Shown: positions 37,144 through 48,052, counted from the stretch's first letter. The stretch: DNA of 64,000 nt from Onishia taeanensis (GCF_003268885.1 NZ_QLSX01000006.1:186001-250000); one strand, 5' to 3'. The notes: generated by a model not told the origin, from the sequence alone. A program made the numbers and translations.

Positions 37144-39198
37144 ATGACGCTTGATCCAAGAATGATGGCTACGCTGGCGGCCATGGTAGCCTTCGTGCTG
37201 GGGGCGCTGGTGACTTCTGTGTTGGCCCGTCGACGGCGCCGTGAGGCGCTCAAGCAAGCCCAGGCCGAGGCACTGTCGCAGGCTGAGTCGCTGCGCGAGG
37301 CGTTGGCCCATCAGGCTGAGACGCTGGAAGCGCGTGACGCGATGCTTGCTGAGCGGGAGACGGCGCTGGTCGAGAAAGGCGAAGCGCTCTCTCAGGCCGA
37401 GCTTGCAAGGGCGCGTCTGGAGACCGAGCTTTCAAACCTGCGAGAGAGGCTCACCGCCCGCGAGCAAGACGTCGAGCGGCTTACTGATGCGCTTACCGAG
37501 TCTCGAGAGCGGGCTCAGGCGCTAGGCGAAGAGAAAGCGACGCTGACCGAGTCGCTGGCTCGGTTACGCGAGCACCAGACGGCACTCTCGGACGGTTTCC
37601 ATGAGCGGTTGGTGGAGCGTGAGGAACGGCTCGAGCGGGCCGAGTCACAGCGCGTCAGGCTCGAGCAGGCGCTCGAGGAGAGCCAGGAGAAGGTCGCCGA
37701 CCTGCGCGAGAATCTCCGCTCGGCAAGCACCCAGCGCGACGAGAAGCAGGCAGCGCTGGTCAACTACCAGGCCTGGTGGGAACGCGAGAAGGCAGCCCGC
37801 GAGACGCTGGCCGAAGAGCTTGCGAACCTGAAGACCACTCATGGCGAGCTGACCAGCACGCTCTCCCAGAAGCAGCAGCACTTCGACGAACAGCTGACGC
37901 TGATCAAGGAGAGTCGCGATCAGTTGAAGCAGGAGTTCGAGAACCTTGCCAATGAGATCCTCGAGCGCAAGGGCAAGGCCTTCTCGGACATGTCTCAGCA
38001 GCGCCTGACCGGCCTGCTGCAGCCGATACAGAGTGAGATGAAGGGCTTTCGCGAGAAGGTTGAGTCCATCCATCAGCAGGAGAGCGAGCAGCGCGTGCAG
38101 CTGCGCACCGAGCTCAAGCACCTGCAGAGCCTGAACCAGGCGATCACCGATCAGGCCGACAAGCTGACCAACGCCCTGCAGGGCCAGAAGAAGATCCAGG
38201 GCAACTGGGGCGAGCTGATGCTCGAGAACGTGCTGGATGGTGCCGGCCTGCGCCGGGGCAAGGACTATGACCGCGAAGTCAGCTTCACCACCGAAGACGG
38301 TCGTCGCCGTCCAGATGCCATCGTCTACCTACCCCAACAAAAGCATTTGGTGATCGACGCCAAGACGTCGCTTGCCGCCTATACGCGCTATGTGAACGGC
38401 GACAGCGACGGCGAGCGGTATCAGGCACTTGCCGAGCACTGCAAGGCGGTGGGCGATCGCATCAACGAGCTCTCCGATCGCCACTACTATGATCTGCCGG
38501 GGCTCAACTCGCCGGAAGTGGTGGTGATGTTCATTCCCGTTGAGTCCGCCTACGTCGAGGCCCTCAAGCACGACGAGAGCCTCTATCAGCGTGCTATCGA
38601 AAACAACGTCCTGGTGGCCACCCCGACCACGCTGCTGACCAGCCTCAATATCGTGCGTCAGCTTTGGCGCTTCGAGGATCAGAGCCGACACTCGGCGGAG
38701 CTTGCCAGCCGTGCCGAAAAGTTCTACGACAAGCTGCGTGTGTTCCTTAACAGCATGGAAGACGTCGGCAAGAAGCTCGACGGCGCTCGCCTGAGCTTTG
38801 ATAAGGCCATGAATCAGTTAAGCGCCGGCAAGGGCAACCTGATCAAGCAGACCAACGAGTTCCGCGAACTCGGCGTGGCGGTGAAGAAGGAACTGCCGCG
38901 GGAGATTACCGAGCGAGCGCGGCTGGAACTGGAGCCTGGCGGCATGGATAGCGGCGAGGTGGATAAAGGCAAGATCAATGACGATACGGTCGATGGCGGC
39001 GAAGAGGCTGAAGCGCCGGCCAAAATAGAGCAGGGCGAAGACTCGCATGGCGCGGCGCCGAACACCTCTGATCAAGCTGCCCCCGGCCAAGAAAACTCTG
39101 GCCAGGAAAGCTTGGCTCAAGAGAGCACTCATCATGAAGATTCAGGCGATGCGTCGTCACGGCCGACACTTGCCTGGGACTCCGCGGAGCGCCCATGA
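37144..39198 (+). CDS. rmuC: DNA recombination protein RmuC
   Basis: 684 residues: an N-terminal membrane helix (about 7-27), a long coiled coil (about 30-290, rich in Glu, Arg, Ala), the RmuC nuclease-like domain (about 340-580; QGNWGELMLENVLDGAGL, FTTEDGRRRPDAIVYLP, LVIDAKTSLAAY) and a long acidic, low-complexity tail of about 90 residues. RmuC limits recombination at inverted repeats. The acidic tail is longer than in E. coli RmuC (475 residues). The stop TGA lies inside the 8-bp target duplication of the downstream IS element; the insertion left the coding sequence unchanged. Confidence 0.94.
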   Translation: MTLDPRMMATLAAMVAFVLGALVTSVLARRRRREALKQAQAEALSQAESLREALAHQAETLEARDAMLAERETALVEKGEALSQAELARARLETELSNLRERLTAREQDVERLTDALTESRERAQALGEEKATLTESLARLREHQTALSDGFHERLVEREERLERAESQRVRLEQALEESQEKVADLRENLRSASTQRDEKQAALVNYQAWWEREKAARETLAEELANLKTTHGELTSTLSQKQQHFDEQLTLIKESRDQLKQEFENLANEILERKGKAFSDMSQQRLTGLLQPIQSEMKGFREKVESIHQQESEQRVQLRTELKHLQSLNQAITDQADKLTNALQGQKKIQGNWGELMLENVLDGAGLRRGKDYDREVSFTTEDGRRRPDAIVYLPQQKHLVIDAKTSLAAYTRYVNGDSDGERYQALAEHCKAVGDRINELSDRHYYDLPGLNSPEVVVMFIPVESAYVEALKHDESLYQRAIENNVLVATPTTLLTSLNIVRQLWRFEDQSRHSAELASRAEKFYDKLRVFLNSMEDVGKKLDGARLSFDKAMNQLSAGKGNLIKQTNEFRELGVAVKKELPREITERARLELEPGGMDSGEVDKGKINDDTVDGGEEAEAPAKIEQGEDSHGAAPNTSDQAAPGQENSGQESLAQESTHHEDSGDASSRPTLAWDSAERP

Positions 39199-39202
39199 AA
39201 AA

Positions 39203-39225
39203 GGCTATGTACCCGTTACGTGTTG
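39203..39225 (+). repeat. Left terminal inverted repeat of the IS
   Basis: 23 bases, the exact reverse complement of 40194-40216. The transposase stop codon TAG (39205-39207 on the minus strand) lies within it. Confidence 0.9.
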
Positions 39226-40151
39226 TATGTGACGCCCGACCGCTTCCTGAAGACAGTGAACGGGCTGTATCGCCTTGGCATAGCGCTCCAGCATGCGTCG
39301 CCAGCCGAGATAGTTGACCAAATACTTGGTGGCGACCCCATGGAAACGGCCCATCCAGCGCTTCAACCGGCTGTGGTAGGCAAAGCGCCCGCCCGGACTC
39401 GCTGCCCGGGCTTGGCATGCACCACCTGGTGGGTGATGCCGCAGTCTCTGGCAAAGGCCGCGTATACACTGGCACTGTCCGAGCACAACACGGACTCGCG
39501 ATCAACCAAGGGCTGGAGCGCCTCCCGCACATGACGGGCATCGAGCTTCTTCAACTGGAAATCGGCCGTGTGGCCGGCTCGGTCGCGAACGACCATAGCC
39601 GGAATCTGGTCCGGTCCTGTGCCTCGTGTCGCCCCGACACCCCCTCGCTTGCGCGATGGTCGTGGCAGGCGACGTTGGCCTTTGAAGGATTCCAGGAAGA
39701 AGGTTTCGTCCGCTTCGATGATGCCGGTTTCGCGTGTGTCGCTATGCTCGGCGACCCGCGCCAGAAAACGATGTCGCCATCGGAAGGCCGTATTCTTGCT
39801 GATCCCACAGCGTCGCGCTGCCTCTCTTACCGTGAGCCCCTCGATCAGTGCCTGGGCATAGCCCAGCCAGCACTCGACCTGACGGAGACGCGCCAGTGGT
39901 GTGGCCGTCAAGGCATTGCAGGTACGACGGCACTCCCGTCACCGGTAGCGGCGCAACCCGCGGCTCCAACCCCATGGGGCTAACTGCGCGGCACCGGCCG
40001 CACAGTGCGGGCAGGCCTGGAGCGTCGGCAAGGTATCGTGGAGTGCGTCCTGCTGGGGTCGCTTTTGAAGCTGACACCGAAGAAGGTTCTTTTGTCTGGT
40101 GTTGAGTTGGGTCAGTTGACCAAGCCAATGCTGGAAGGCGTGGGCATCCAT
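39205..40151 (-). pseudogene. IS1595-family transposase, interrupted by UGA and a small deletion
   Basis: The gene starts at 40151 (MDAHAFQHWLGQL). The N-terminal zinc ribbon has CPHC, but its second pair reads stop-R-E-C: a TGA at 39939-39941 stands where Cys is expected, in the same frame as the downstream part. The DDE-type domain follows ([38 protein letters not shown]). Near 39378 a short deletion removes the segment expected after the GA residues and shifts frame; the real C terminus continues in another frame ([20 protein letters not shown]) to 39205. The deleted part probably carried the third catalytic residue, so this copy is dead. Confidence 0.88.
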
Positions 40152-40193
40152 GAGCAGGTACCTCTCAAGGCATCTATCAACAGGATAGCTGTC

Positions 40194-40216
40194 CAACACG
40201 TAACGGGTACATAGCC
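40194..40216 (-). repeat. Right terminal inverted repeat of the IS
   Basis: 23 bases, reverse complement of the left repeat with no mismatch. The transposase ATG lies 43 bases inside it. Confidence 0.9.
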
Positions 40217-40408
40217 ATGAAAAAAGGGCAGGCAGGCTAGCAGCCTTAAACGTCATGCCTTTGGCTGTTGGAGAGCGACTGTCAGGATGCTCCGCCACGC
40301 CCTTCGATGGTTGTCATCACCCGCCAGGGGGCGGGCAGCATCGGCTGACGGGCGTGCCGATTGAGCTCCACGTTATCGCAGTCGACGTCTGAAATATCCT
40401 GACTCAAA

Positions 40409-40440
40409 ATGCCCCGCGCTCATGCGCGGGGCATTTCGTT
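40409..40440 (+). terminator. Rho-independent terminator
   Basis: ATGCCCCGCGC (40409-40419) pairs with GCGCGGGGCAT (40424-40434) around TCAT, followed by TTCGTTT; preceded by AAAA so it may work both ways. It probably ended rmuC transcription before the IS insertion. Confidence 0.85.
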
Positions 40441-40480
40441 TCTGGGTCGCTTGGCCCTTATGAGCTATAGCCTTTTGGCT

Positions 40481-40522
40481 TACGCCCTATTGCTACGCCG
40501 GGGGGGATGCGACGGAGGATGA
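40481..40522 (+). promoter_or_regulatory. Candidate MalT-type activator sites upstream of malE
   Basis: TACGCCCTATTGCTACGCC (40481-40499) contains two ACGCC copies 13 bases apart and matches a segment upstream of lamB at 15 of 19 positions. It is followed by GGAGGATGA (40514-40522), which contains the GGA(T/G)GA core of MalT boxes twice. The malE start is 87 bases downstream. Inference from comparison inside the window. Confidence 0.5.
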
Positions 40523-40608
40523 GCCGTTCAGGGTGAAGATTGACGAGGCTATCCATATCCACCATCAGCTGATCAATTAACGTCATAACAATGAAGAGGT
40601 CCGTTCGC

Positions 40609-41793
40609 ATGTCACTACGCCAAGCGTTCACCGCTATGCTCATGCTGCCGCTCGCAGCCAGCGTGGCCCTGCCGGCCATGGCTTTCGAGGATGATGGCCT
40701 GACTATCTGGATGGGCGACAACAAGGGGCCCGAGGGCATCCGCGAGGTGGCCGACAGGTTCGCCCAAGATACTGGCATCGCCATTAACATCGTCAATCCT
40801 GACAATCTCACCGATCGCTTTCAGCAGGCGGCGGGCAGCGGCCAGGGCCCCGATATCGTGATCTGGGCTCACGACCGCATGGGAGAGTGGGCCAAGAGCG
40901 GGCTGCTGAAGCCGTTGGCGCCTAGTGAGGACTTCCGTGATCGCTACTTCGACTTCACTTGGGATGCGATGATCTGGAACGGAGAAACCTATGGCTATCC
41001 TATCTCGGTGGAGTCCTTGGGCCTGATCTACAACAAGGCGCTGGTCGGCGAGGTACCACAGAGCTTCGACGAACTCGCTGATCTTGATGCCAAACTCTCC
41101 CCTGAGGGCAAGAAGGCTATCCTCTTTGACTATGGTGAACCGTACTATGGCTGGTCTCTGCTGGCCGCAAACGGTGGCTACCCCTTCAAGCGCACAGCCG
41201 ATGGCTTCGACGTCAATGACATCGGCGTCAATAATGCCGGCGCCGTAGAGGGGGCAAAGCGGTTGCGGGCATTGATCGAAAGCGGTGTGCTTCCTGAGGG
41301 TACCGATTACAGCGTCATGGACACACGCTTCAACCAGGGGGAAGTGGCCACCATGATAAGTGGGCCCTGGGCCTGGAATAACCTGCGCCAGAGCGGTATC
41401 GACTTCGGTGTGGCCCTGCTGCCCAAAGTCGGTGACGCCCGTGCCAAGCCATTGTTCGGTGTGATGACAGCGATGATCAATTCGGCCTCACCCAATGACT
41501 TCTTGGCCACCGAGTTCCTCGAGAACTATCTGCTCAGTGAGCCGGGTCTCCGCACTTTCAACAGTGATGGCTCGTTGGGAGCGGTAGCCCACAAGGTGTA
41601 CCAGCAAGACTTGGAGAGCGATCCCAAGATTGCAGCCACCCTAGCCAACGCCGAAGTCGGTGAGCCGATGCCTAATATCCCTGAAATGGGCGCCTTCTGG
41701 TCGGCCATGGAACCAGCCCTGCAGAACATCGGTAGCGGTCGGCAATCACCCGAGGATGCTCTAGACGCCGCCGCGCGGCGCATGCGTCAGTAA
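40609..41793 (+). CDS. malE: Maltose/maltodextrin-binding protein MalE
   Basis: 394-residue periplasmic binding protein (E. coli MalE has 396). Signal peptide of about 25 residues ending in PAMA, then EDDGLTIWMGDNKGPEG. Family motifs include DIVIWAHDRMGEWAKSGLL, YGYPISVESLGLIYNKAL and NQGEVATMISGPWAWNN. It delivers maltodextrins to MalFGK2. The ATG at 40609 has AAGAGG at 9 bases; an ATG at 40591 lies before this site. First gene of malEFG, separated from malF by 84 bases with hairpins. Confidence 0.95.
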   Translation: MSLRQAFTAMLMLPLAASVALPAMAFEDDGLTIWMGDNKGPEGIREVADRFAQDTGIAINIVNPDNLTDRFQQAAGSGQGPDIVIWAHDRMGEWAKSGLLKPLAPSEDFRDRYFDFTWDAMIWNGETYGYPISVESLGLIYNKALVGEVPQSFDELADLDAKLSPEGKKAILFDYGEPYYGWSLLAANGGYPFKRTADGFDVNDIGVNNAGAVEGAKRLRALIESGVLPEGTDYSVMDTRFNQGEVATMISGPWAWNNLRQSGIDFGVALLPKVGDARAKPLFGVMTAMINSASPNDFLATEFLENYLLSEPGLRTFNSDGSLGAVAHKVYQQDLESDPKIAATLANAEVGEPMPNIPEMGAFWSAMEPALQNIGSGRQSPEDALDAAARRMRQ

Positions 41794-41809
41794 CGCCACC
41801 TCACCCATC

Positions 41810-41854
41810 GGAGCCCCGGGCTCCTTGGTCGGCCCCAGAATCATGCCGGGGCCG
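41810..41854 (+). promoter_or_regulatory. Two hairpins between malE and malF
   Basis: GGAGCC/GGCTCC (41810-41824) and CGGCCCC (41830-41836) with GGGGCCG (41848-41854) form two stems right after malE, with no T tract. In E. coli the malE-malF gap holds REP hairpins that stabilise malE mRNA; these could play the same part. Confidence 0.55.
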
Positions 41855-41877
41855 GCCTGTCGAGCAGGATCAATTGC

Positions 41878-43431
41878 ATGTATACGACCAATGCTACGCG
41901 GGGTCTGCCGCGACATCGTTCCCGCGACCTGCGAGAGCGTTACTCCCGCTGGACAATGCGTGCGCTGCTTGTAGTGCTGATACTCGCCACACTTTGGCTT
42001 GTGGCGGCCTTCCATCTGCAGGGACAGTGGATGTTCGCGCTACTTTTCCTGGTACTGGGCACGTCGTTTGCCATCGTCTTCTTCAAGCGCTCGCTGATGA
42101 GCCATCGCTATATCTTTCCGGCTCTGGCCGGGATGGGCGTGTTCGTTATCTTTCCGTTGCTCTATACCATCGGGATCAGCTTCAGCAATTACAGCTCCAG
42201 TAACCTGCTAAGTGAGGAGCGGGTCCGCGATCAACTTCTGGATATGCGTTATCAGGCCGAAGGTGGCGCCTTCGATTTCTCGCTCTATGAAGAAGACGGT
42301 ATGGCCAGGCTCTATCTTGAAGGGGACCCCAGCCTGGTCAGCCCACCGCTCAACCTGGCCAATTCGGAACCGCGCAGGGTGGGGCTCGACCGTGCGTCTG
42401 AGCCGCCCGCAGGCAAGCCGCTGGCGATGCGCGAGGTGATCCGTCAGCGCACCCTGCTGCAGGGCCTTACGCTGCAGACCCCTGATGGTGTAGAGCTACG
42501 CATGGCCGGACTCCGCCAGTTTGCACCGTTGTTGCCGCGTTACTCACAACTGGCTGAAGGGCGACTTCTAGACGAGCGAGATGGGGGAGTACTGACGCCG
42601 GATGAAGAGATCGGCTTCTTTGTCGATGAGAGCGGCCAGAGGATCAACCCGGGCTGGCCGGTAGCGGTTGGATTGGATAACTATAAGAAGATCTTCACCG
42701 ACCCGGCCATCCGCGGTCCCTTCATGCAGATATTCGTATGGACCTTCGTTTTTGCCGGATTGACGGTGGTCTTCACTCTGGCGGTGGGGTTCATCCTAGC
42801 CACCCTACTGCAGTGGGAGCAGCTCAAGGGCAAGGCTGTCTATCGTACCCTTTTGATTCTGCCCTATGCGGTGCCGGCCTTTATCTCGATCCTGATCTTC
42901 AAGGGCATGTTTAACCAGAACTACGGTGAGATAAATCTGATCCTTGAGAACCTTTTTGGCATCAGTCCTGATTGGTTTACGGATCCGGCTCTGGCCCGAG
43001 CCATGCTGCTGATCGTCAACACTTGGCTGGGCTACCCCTACATGCTGTTGCTGTGCATGGGGCTGATCCAATCTATTCCTCGTGATCTATACGAAGCCTC
43101 GGCGGTGGATGGAGGTGGGCCGCTCACCAACATGATGCAGATCACCTTGCCATTGATCCTCAAACCGCTGACGCCACTGTTGATCGCCGCTTTCGCTTTC
43201 AATTTCAATAACTTCGTTTTGATTGCACTGCTTACGGGTGGAAGCCCCGACATACTGGGTGCGAGCACGCCAGCGGGTACCACCGATTTGCTGGTGAGTT
43301 ACACCTATCGCATTGCCTTTCAGGATGCCGGCCAGAACTTTGGCTTGGCAGCGGCCATCGCCACCCTGATTTTTCTGCTGGTGGTTGGCTTATCGCTGCT
43401 CAATCTGCGCTTGTCGAAGGTCAAGGTCTAG
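41878..43431 (+). CDS. malF: Maltose ABC transporter permease MalF
   Basis: 517-residue inner-membrane permease (E. coli 514) with MalF-type topology: several N-terminal helices, a large periplasmic loop after the third (about 110-270), and the C-terminal permease core. The EAA loop, which docks on MalK, is [20 protein letters not shown]. The long periplasmic loop (P2) contacts MalE. malG follows 13 bases after its stop. Confidence 0.95.
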   Translation: MYTTNATRGLPRHRSRDLRERYSRWTMRALLVVLILATLWLVAAFHLQGQWMFALLFLVLGTSFAIVFFKRSLMSHRYIFPALAGMGVFVIFPLLYTIGISFSNYSSSNLLSEERVRDQLLDMRYQAEGGAFDFSLYEEDGMARLYLEGDPSLVSPPLNLANSEPRRVGLDRASEPPAGKPLAMREVIRQRTLLQGLTLQTPDGVELRMAGLRQFAPLLPRYSQLAEGRLLDERDGGVLTPDEEIGFFVDESGQRINPGWPVAVGLDNYKKIFTDPAIRGPFMQIFVWTFVFAGLTVVFTLAVGFILATLLQWEQLKGKAVYRTLLILPYAVPAFISILIFKGMFNQNYGEINLILENLFGISPDWFTDPALARAMLLIVNTWLGYPYMLLLCMGLIQSIPRDLYEASAVDGGGPLTNMMQITLPLILKPLTPLLIAAFAFNFNNFVLIALLTGGSPDILGASTPAGTTDLLVSYTYRIAFQDAGQNFGLAAAIATLIFLLVVGLSLLNLRLSKVKV

Positions 43432-43444
43432 AAGGATTTGTCTT

Positions 43445-44335
43445 ATGGCTATGGTTCAACCCCGTTCGATCCGCGCCCGCAAACTAGGCGCACACCTCGC
43501 CTTGCTAAGCTTTGTCGCGCTGGTGGTGTTTCCGCTGCTGTTGGTGATCTCAATTTCCTTTCGCGAGGGCAATTTTGCGACCGGTAGCCTGATCCCCGAG
43601 CGTTTCGCCCTTGAGCATTGGGCATTGGCGCTGGGCATTCCTTGGGAGCGTGCCGATGGCAGCGTGGTGCAGCCGCCATTTCCTGTTCTGCTATGGCTAT
43701 GGAACTCGATCAAGGTGGCGGTGGTGTCCTCGTTGATGATCCTGCTGCTCTCCACCACCAGCGCTTATGCTTTCGCCCGAATGCGCTTCAAAGGCAAGGC
43801 GCCGATTCTCAAGGGCATGCTGATCTTTCAGATGTTCCCAGCGGTACTCTCGCTGGTGGCTCTTTACGCCCTGTTCGACCGTCTGGGGCAACTGGTTCCC
43901 TGGCTCGGCATCAATACCCATGGTGCGCTCATCGTCGCCTCATTGGGGGCGGTGGCGCTACATATCTGGACCATCAAAGGCTACTTCGAGTCTATCGACG
44001 GTTCGCTTGAGGAAGCCGCCATGGTTGACGGAGCCAGCACCTGGCAGGCCTTTTGCCATATTCTGCTGCCGTTATCGGTTCCGATCCTGATGGTGGTGTT
44101 CATCCTCGCCTTCATCATGTCGATCATGGAGTATCCGATGGCCTCGGTGCTTCTGCTCGACGAAGACAAGCTGACCCTGGCAGTTGGTGCCCAGCAATAC
44201 CTGGCAGATCACAACCAGCGCTGGGGGGACTTCGCTGCAGCGGCGGTGCTTTCTGGCCTGCCTATTACGGTCATTTTCCTGCTTTGCCAGCGCTGGATCG
44301 TCGGCGGTCTGACCTCCGGCGGGGTCAAAGGCTGA
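43445..44335 (+). CDS. malG: Maltose ABC transporter permease MalG
   Basis: 296-residue permease, the same length as E. coli MalG, with six helices and the EAA loop [20 protein letters not shown]. It ends in SGGVKG, like the MalG tail that reaches into the MalK dimer. Start at 43445 follows AAGGA. A terminator ends the malEFG unit. Confidence 0.95.
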   Translation: MAMVQPRSIRARKLGAHLALLSFVALVVFPLLLVISISFREGNFATGSLIPERFALEHWALALGIPWERADGSVVQPPFPVLLWLWNSIKVAVVSSLMILLLSTTSAYAFARMRFKGKAPILKGMLIFQMFPAVLSLVALYALFDRLGQLVPWLGINTHGALIVASLGAVALHIWTIKGYFESIDGSLEEAAMVDGASTWQAFCHILLPLSVPILMVVFILAFIMSIMEYPMASVLLLDEDKLTLAVGAQQYLADHNQRWGDFAAAAVLSGLPITVIFLLCQRWIVGGLTSGGVKG

Positions 44336-44378
44336 ACTCGCTTCGGCCCTTTGATGTGATTTCAAGCTTTGCTGCATT

Positions 44379-44403
44379 CCCCGCCTTTCGGCGGGGTTTT
44401 TTT
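44379..44403 (+). terminator. Rho-independent terminator of malEFG
   Basis: CCCCGCC, loop TTTC, GGCGGGG, then seven T residues; a textbook terminator 44 bases after malG. Confidence 0.92.
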
Positions 44404-44426
44404 CTTACACGCTCGACCTTTTATGA

Positions 44427-45875
<1,449 letters not shown>

Positions 45876-45911
45876 CTCTCAGCGCTCGCGATCGATAGGT
45901 CCTTTATGCTT

Positions 45912-45937
45912 GCCGGCTCCTCTGGGGCCGGCTTTTT
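45912..45937 (+). terminator. Terminator-like hairpin between lamB and malM
   Basis: GCCGGC (45912-45917) and GCCGGC (45927-45932) form a 6-bp stem followed by TTTTT. A short stem may allow read-through into malM. Confidence 0.7.
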
Positions 45938-45974
45938 GGCTTCACAGGTGGGGCGAAGCCCCTAGGAGATGCAG

Positions 45975-46841
45975 ATGTACGCCGATAAATGGTTGGCCAT
46001 GGGTCTACTCGCCACGCTGCTTTCCGGCTGCGCTTTGGCACCCGAGCCAGTCGAGGAGGGGCACGTGGTGTCGACGGACTGGCTGGCTCAGTCACCCGAC
46101 TGTTGCCAAGGTCTCGCGGATCTGCCGCCAACCGCTATGCAGTTGGAGACCCGTCAGGTGCTGGTTTTTGATGCCGATACGCCGGTACATGCCTTTGCCA
46201 GCGGCAAAAGCCCCTTTCATGCTCTGGACCTGCCGACCGATGTCGGTCCCGTGCAAGTCGAGGTGACGAGCGAGGTCATGCGGGACAGGCGCGGGTCCCT
46301 GGAGGTTATCGCGCCTACCCTGCTGTTGCTGGATCGCGAGGGCCGCGTGCAGCGGCGACTAGACTGGCAGGCCTTCGATTATCGACCTTCACGCGGCTTG
46401 GCTCCCGACCGCTTGACGGCATCACTCGGCATTAATCCTTCAGTCGAGGCGGCACGACTAGTGGTTCTGACCACGTCCGAGGCACTGGCGGCCACCACCG
46501 AGGTTCTGCATCCGTCCAGGGCCCGTGCTCAAGCCCGCCACCTGGCCGACCCTGCGTTGACCAATCCCCGGGCGCGCCATGTGGCTAGGGGTGAGGTGGT
46601 TCTTCGGGTGAGTGTCTTGGGAGAGCAAGGGCGCTGGAGTAAAACGCGACCCGCCGGGGCTTCACTTCCGCCAGCAGTCACCGAGGGCTCGGCTCTGGAT
46701 GGGCTCGCCATCCGGCGCCTGATCCGGGCGGCACTCAAGGCCGATGACATCGACCTTGCCATGGCACTGGCTGAGCGCGCCGAAGGTGCTGGTGAGACCG
46801 GAACCCGAGCATGGCTCGCCGAGCAGTTGCGGGTACGCTAA
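45975..46841 (+). CDS. malM: MalM-like maltose operon protein, lipoprotein form
   Basis: 288 residues. A signal peptide with lipobox (LLATLLSGC, Cys near 19) predicts a lipoprotein, whereas E. coli MalM is a soluble periplasmic protein. The stretch FASGKSPFHALDLPTDVGPV matches the MalM core. Its role in maltodextrin use is unclear even in E. coli. AGGAG at 45963-45967 fits the ATG at 45975 better than the ATG at 45969. It follows lamB and ends before a shared terminator. Confidence 0.85.
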   Translation: MYADKWLAMGLLATLLSGCALAPEPVEEGHVVSTDWLAQSPDCCQGLADLPPTAMQLETRQVLVFDADTPVHAFASGKSPFHALDLPTDVGPVQVEVTSEVMRDRRGSLEVIAPTLLLLDREGRVQRRLDWQAFDYRPSRGLAPDRLTASLGINPSVEAARLVVLTTSEALAATTEVLHPSRARAQARHLADPALTNPRARHVARGEVVLRVSVLGEQGRWSKTRPAGASLPPAVTEGSALDGLAIRRLIRAALKADDIDLAMALAERAEGAGETGTRAWLAEQLRVR

Positions 46842-46868
46842 ACACGCCTAGCAGTATGGCTCAATGAG

Positions 46869-46896
46869 AAGGCCCCGACGCCTGCGTCGGGGCCTT
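46869..46896. terminator. Bidirectional terminator between malM and malK
   Basis: AAGGCCCCGACG (46869-46880) pairs with CGTCGGGGCCTT (46885-46896). With A residues on one side and T on the other it can serve the convergent malM and malK transcripts. Confidence 0.8.
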
Positions 46897-46936
46897 TGTC
46901 ATGGGGCTAAGCGAGAAGTTGCTGGGTAAGGCGGGA

Positions 46937-48052
46937 TCAGCGTGTAACGCCGGGAACCTCGACCTGGCGGGGGCAAGCATCGCCGTTGGCAGCGAACAGG
47001 TGGCAATGCGCCCCTGATAGTCCGAGATTAACCCACTGGCCTTCTTTTAGCTCCGCGAGGCCATCCAGACGCTGGGTCATGGGTGCCTCGACCCCCTCCA
47101 CGGAGAGGTGCGCCAGACTTTCATAGCCTAGCTTTTCGGCAACCACCAGCCGTGCTTCGAGGGTGGCATCGGCCCCCTCGGCTGCGACGAAGTCTTCGGC
47201 ACGTACTCCTAACGTGGCTGTGTCGCCAACCTGTAAGCCTCGGCCGTCAACTGCTACGGCCAGGGTTTCTCCGGAGGGCAGGCGCACGCTTGTGTGCTTT
47301 GCTCCGGGGTCGATCACGGTCACTGGCAGGGTATTGATACGCGGCGAACCGATGAACTCAGCGACCTCAAGTGTATGCGGGAAGTGATAGAGCGACAGTG
47401 GGGCGCCCACCTGGGCGATACGACCGCTCGAGAGCAGCACGATGCGGTCGGCCAGGGTCATGGCCTCGACCTGGTCATGGGTCACGTAAACCATGGTCGC
47501 GCCGAGCCGTTTATGCAGCGCGGCGATCTGCACCCGCATCTCCACTCGCAGTGAAGCATCGAGGTTGGATAATGGTTCATCGAACAGGAACACCGCCGGC
47601 TCTTTGACCAGGGTCCGGCCGATCGCCACCCGCTGCCGCTGACCGCCGGATAGGTCCTTGGGCTTGCGCTCGAGCAGTGGCGTCAGCCGTAGAATCTCGG
47701 CCGCATGCTGGACGCGGCGCTGGATTTCGGACTTGTCGGTGCGGGCGAGCTTGAGGCCGAAGGCCATGTTTTCCGCCACCGTCATATGCGGATAAAGAGC
47801 ATAGGATTGGAAGACCATGCCGATATCCCGCTCCTGAGGCGGTATCTCGTTGATACGCTCGACGTCTAGGCACATCTCTCCTTGGCTGATGTCCTCGAGC
47901 CCGGCGATCATGCGCAGCAGGGTTGATTTACCGCAGCCCGAGGGGCCGACGAAGACCACGAATTCACCGTCCTCAATGGTCAGGTCGATATGTCGCGAGA
48001 TCTCGACGCCGTCGTAGTCCTTACCGATGTCATCGAGTGTCAGACGTCCCAT
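46937..48052 (-). CDS. malK: Maltodextrin ABC transporter ATPase MalK
   Basis: 371 residues, as in E. coli. Walker A GPSGCGKST (about 36-44), signature LSGGQRQRVAIGR, Walker B AVFLFDEPLSNLD and a C-terminal regulatory TOBE domain of about 135 residues. It powers MalEFG. GAGGAGG precedes the start, which overlaps the 3' end of the alpha-glucosidase gene by 13 bases, so the two are translationally linked. In E. coli malK is with lamB-malM; here it sits with the glucosidase on the opposite strand. Confidence 0.95.
   Translation of the reverse strand: MGRLTLDDIGKDYDGVEISRHIDLTIEDGEFVVFVGPSGCGKSTLLRMIAGLEDISQGEMCLDVERINEIPPQERDIGMVFQSYALYPHMTVAENMAFGLKLARTDKSEIQRRVQHAAEILRLTPLLERKPKDLSGGQRQRVAIGRTLVKEPAVFLFDEPLSNLDASLRVEMRVQIAALHKRLGATMVYVTHDQVEAMTLADRIVLLSSGRIAQVGAPLSLYHFPHTLEVAEFIGSPRINTLPVTVIDPGAKHTSVRLPSGETLAVAVDGRGLQVGDTATLGVRAEDFVAAEGADATLEARLVVAEKLGYESLAHLSVEGVEAPMTQRLDGLAELKEGQWVNLGLSGAHCHLFAANGDACPRQVEVPGVTR

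Larger units (their letters stand above)
39195..40224. mobile_element. IS1595-family insertion sequence (defective) with 8-bp target duplication
   Basis: A 1014-base element (39203-40216) bounded by perfect 23-base inverted repeats (39203-39225 and 40194-40216, starting GGCTATGTACCCGTTACG). It is flanked by the 8-base direct repeat ATGAAAAA at 39195-39202 and 40217-40224, the duplication size expected for IS1595. One transposase gene runs on the minus strand, damaged by a stop codon and a small deletion. The intact ends suggest recent arrival, and a functional transposase elsewhere could still move it. Confidence 0.9.
40225..40608. other. Noncoding gap between IS and malE holding a terminator and the malE promoter region
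   Basis: No supported gene. 40225-40400 shows nothing recognisable. A strong terminator lies at 40409-40434, probably that of rmuC before the IS entered. From 40481 on are the ACGCC repeats and GGAGGATGA core that resemble an activator site for malE. Confidence 0.6.

Noticed and set aside
39939-39941. UGA in the transposase as a true selenocysteine codon
   Set aside because: The same gene also carries a frameshifting deletion, so decay is the simpler explanation; kept only as a point to check.
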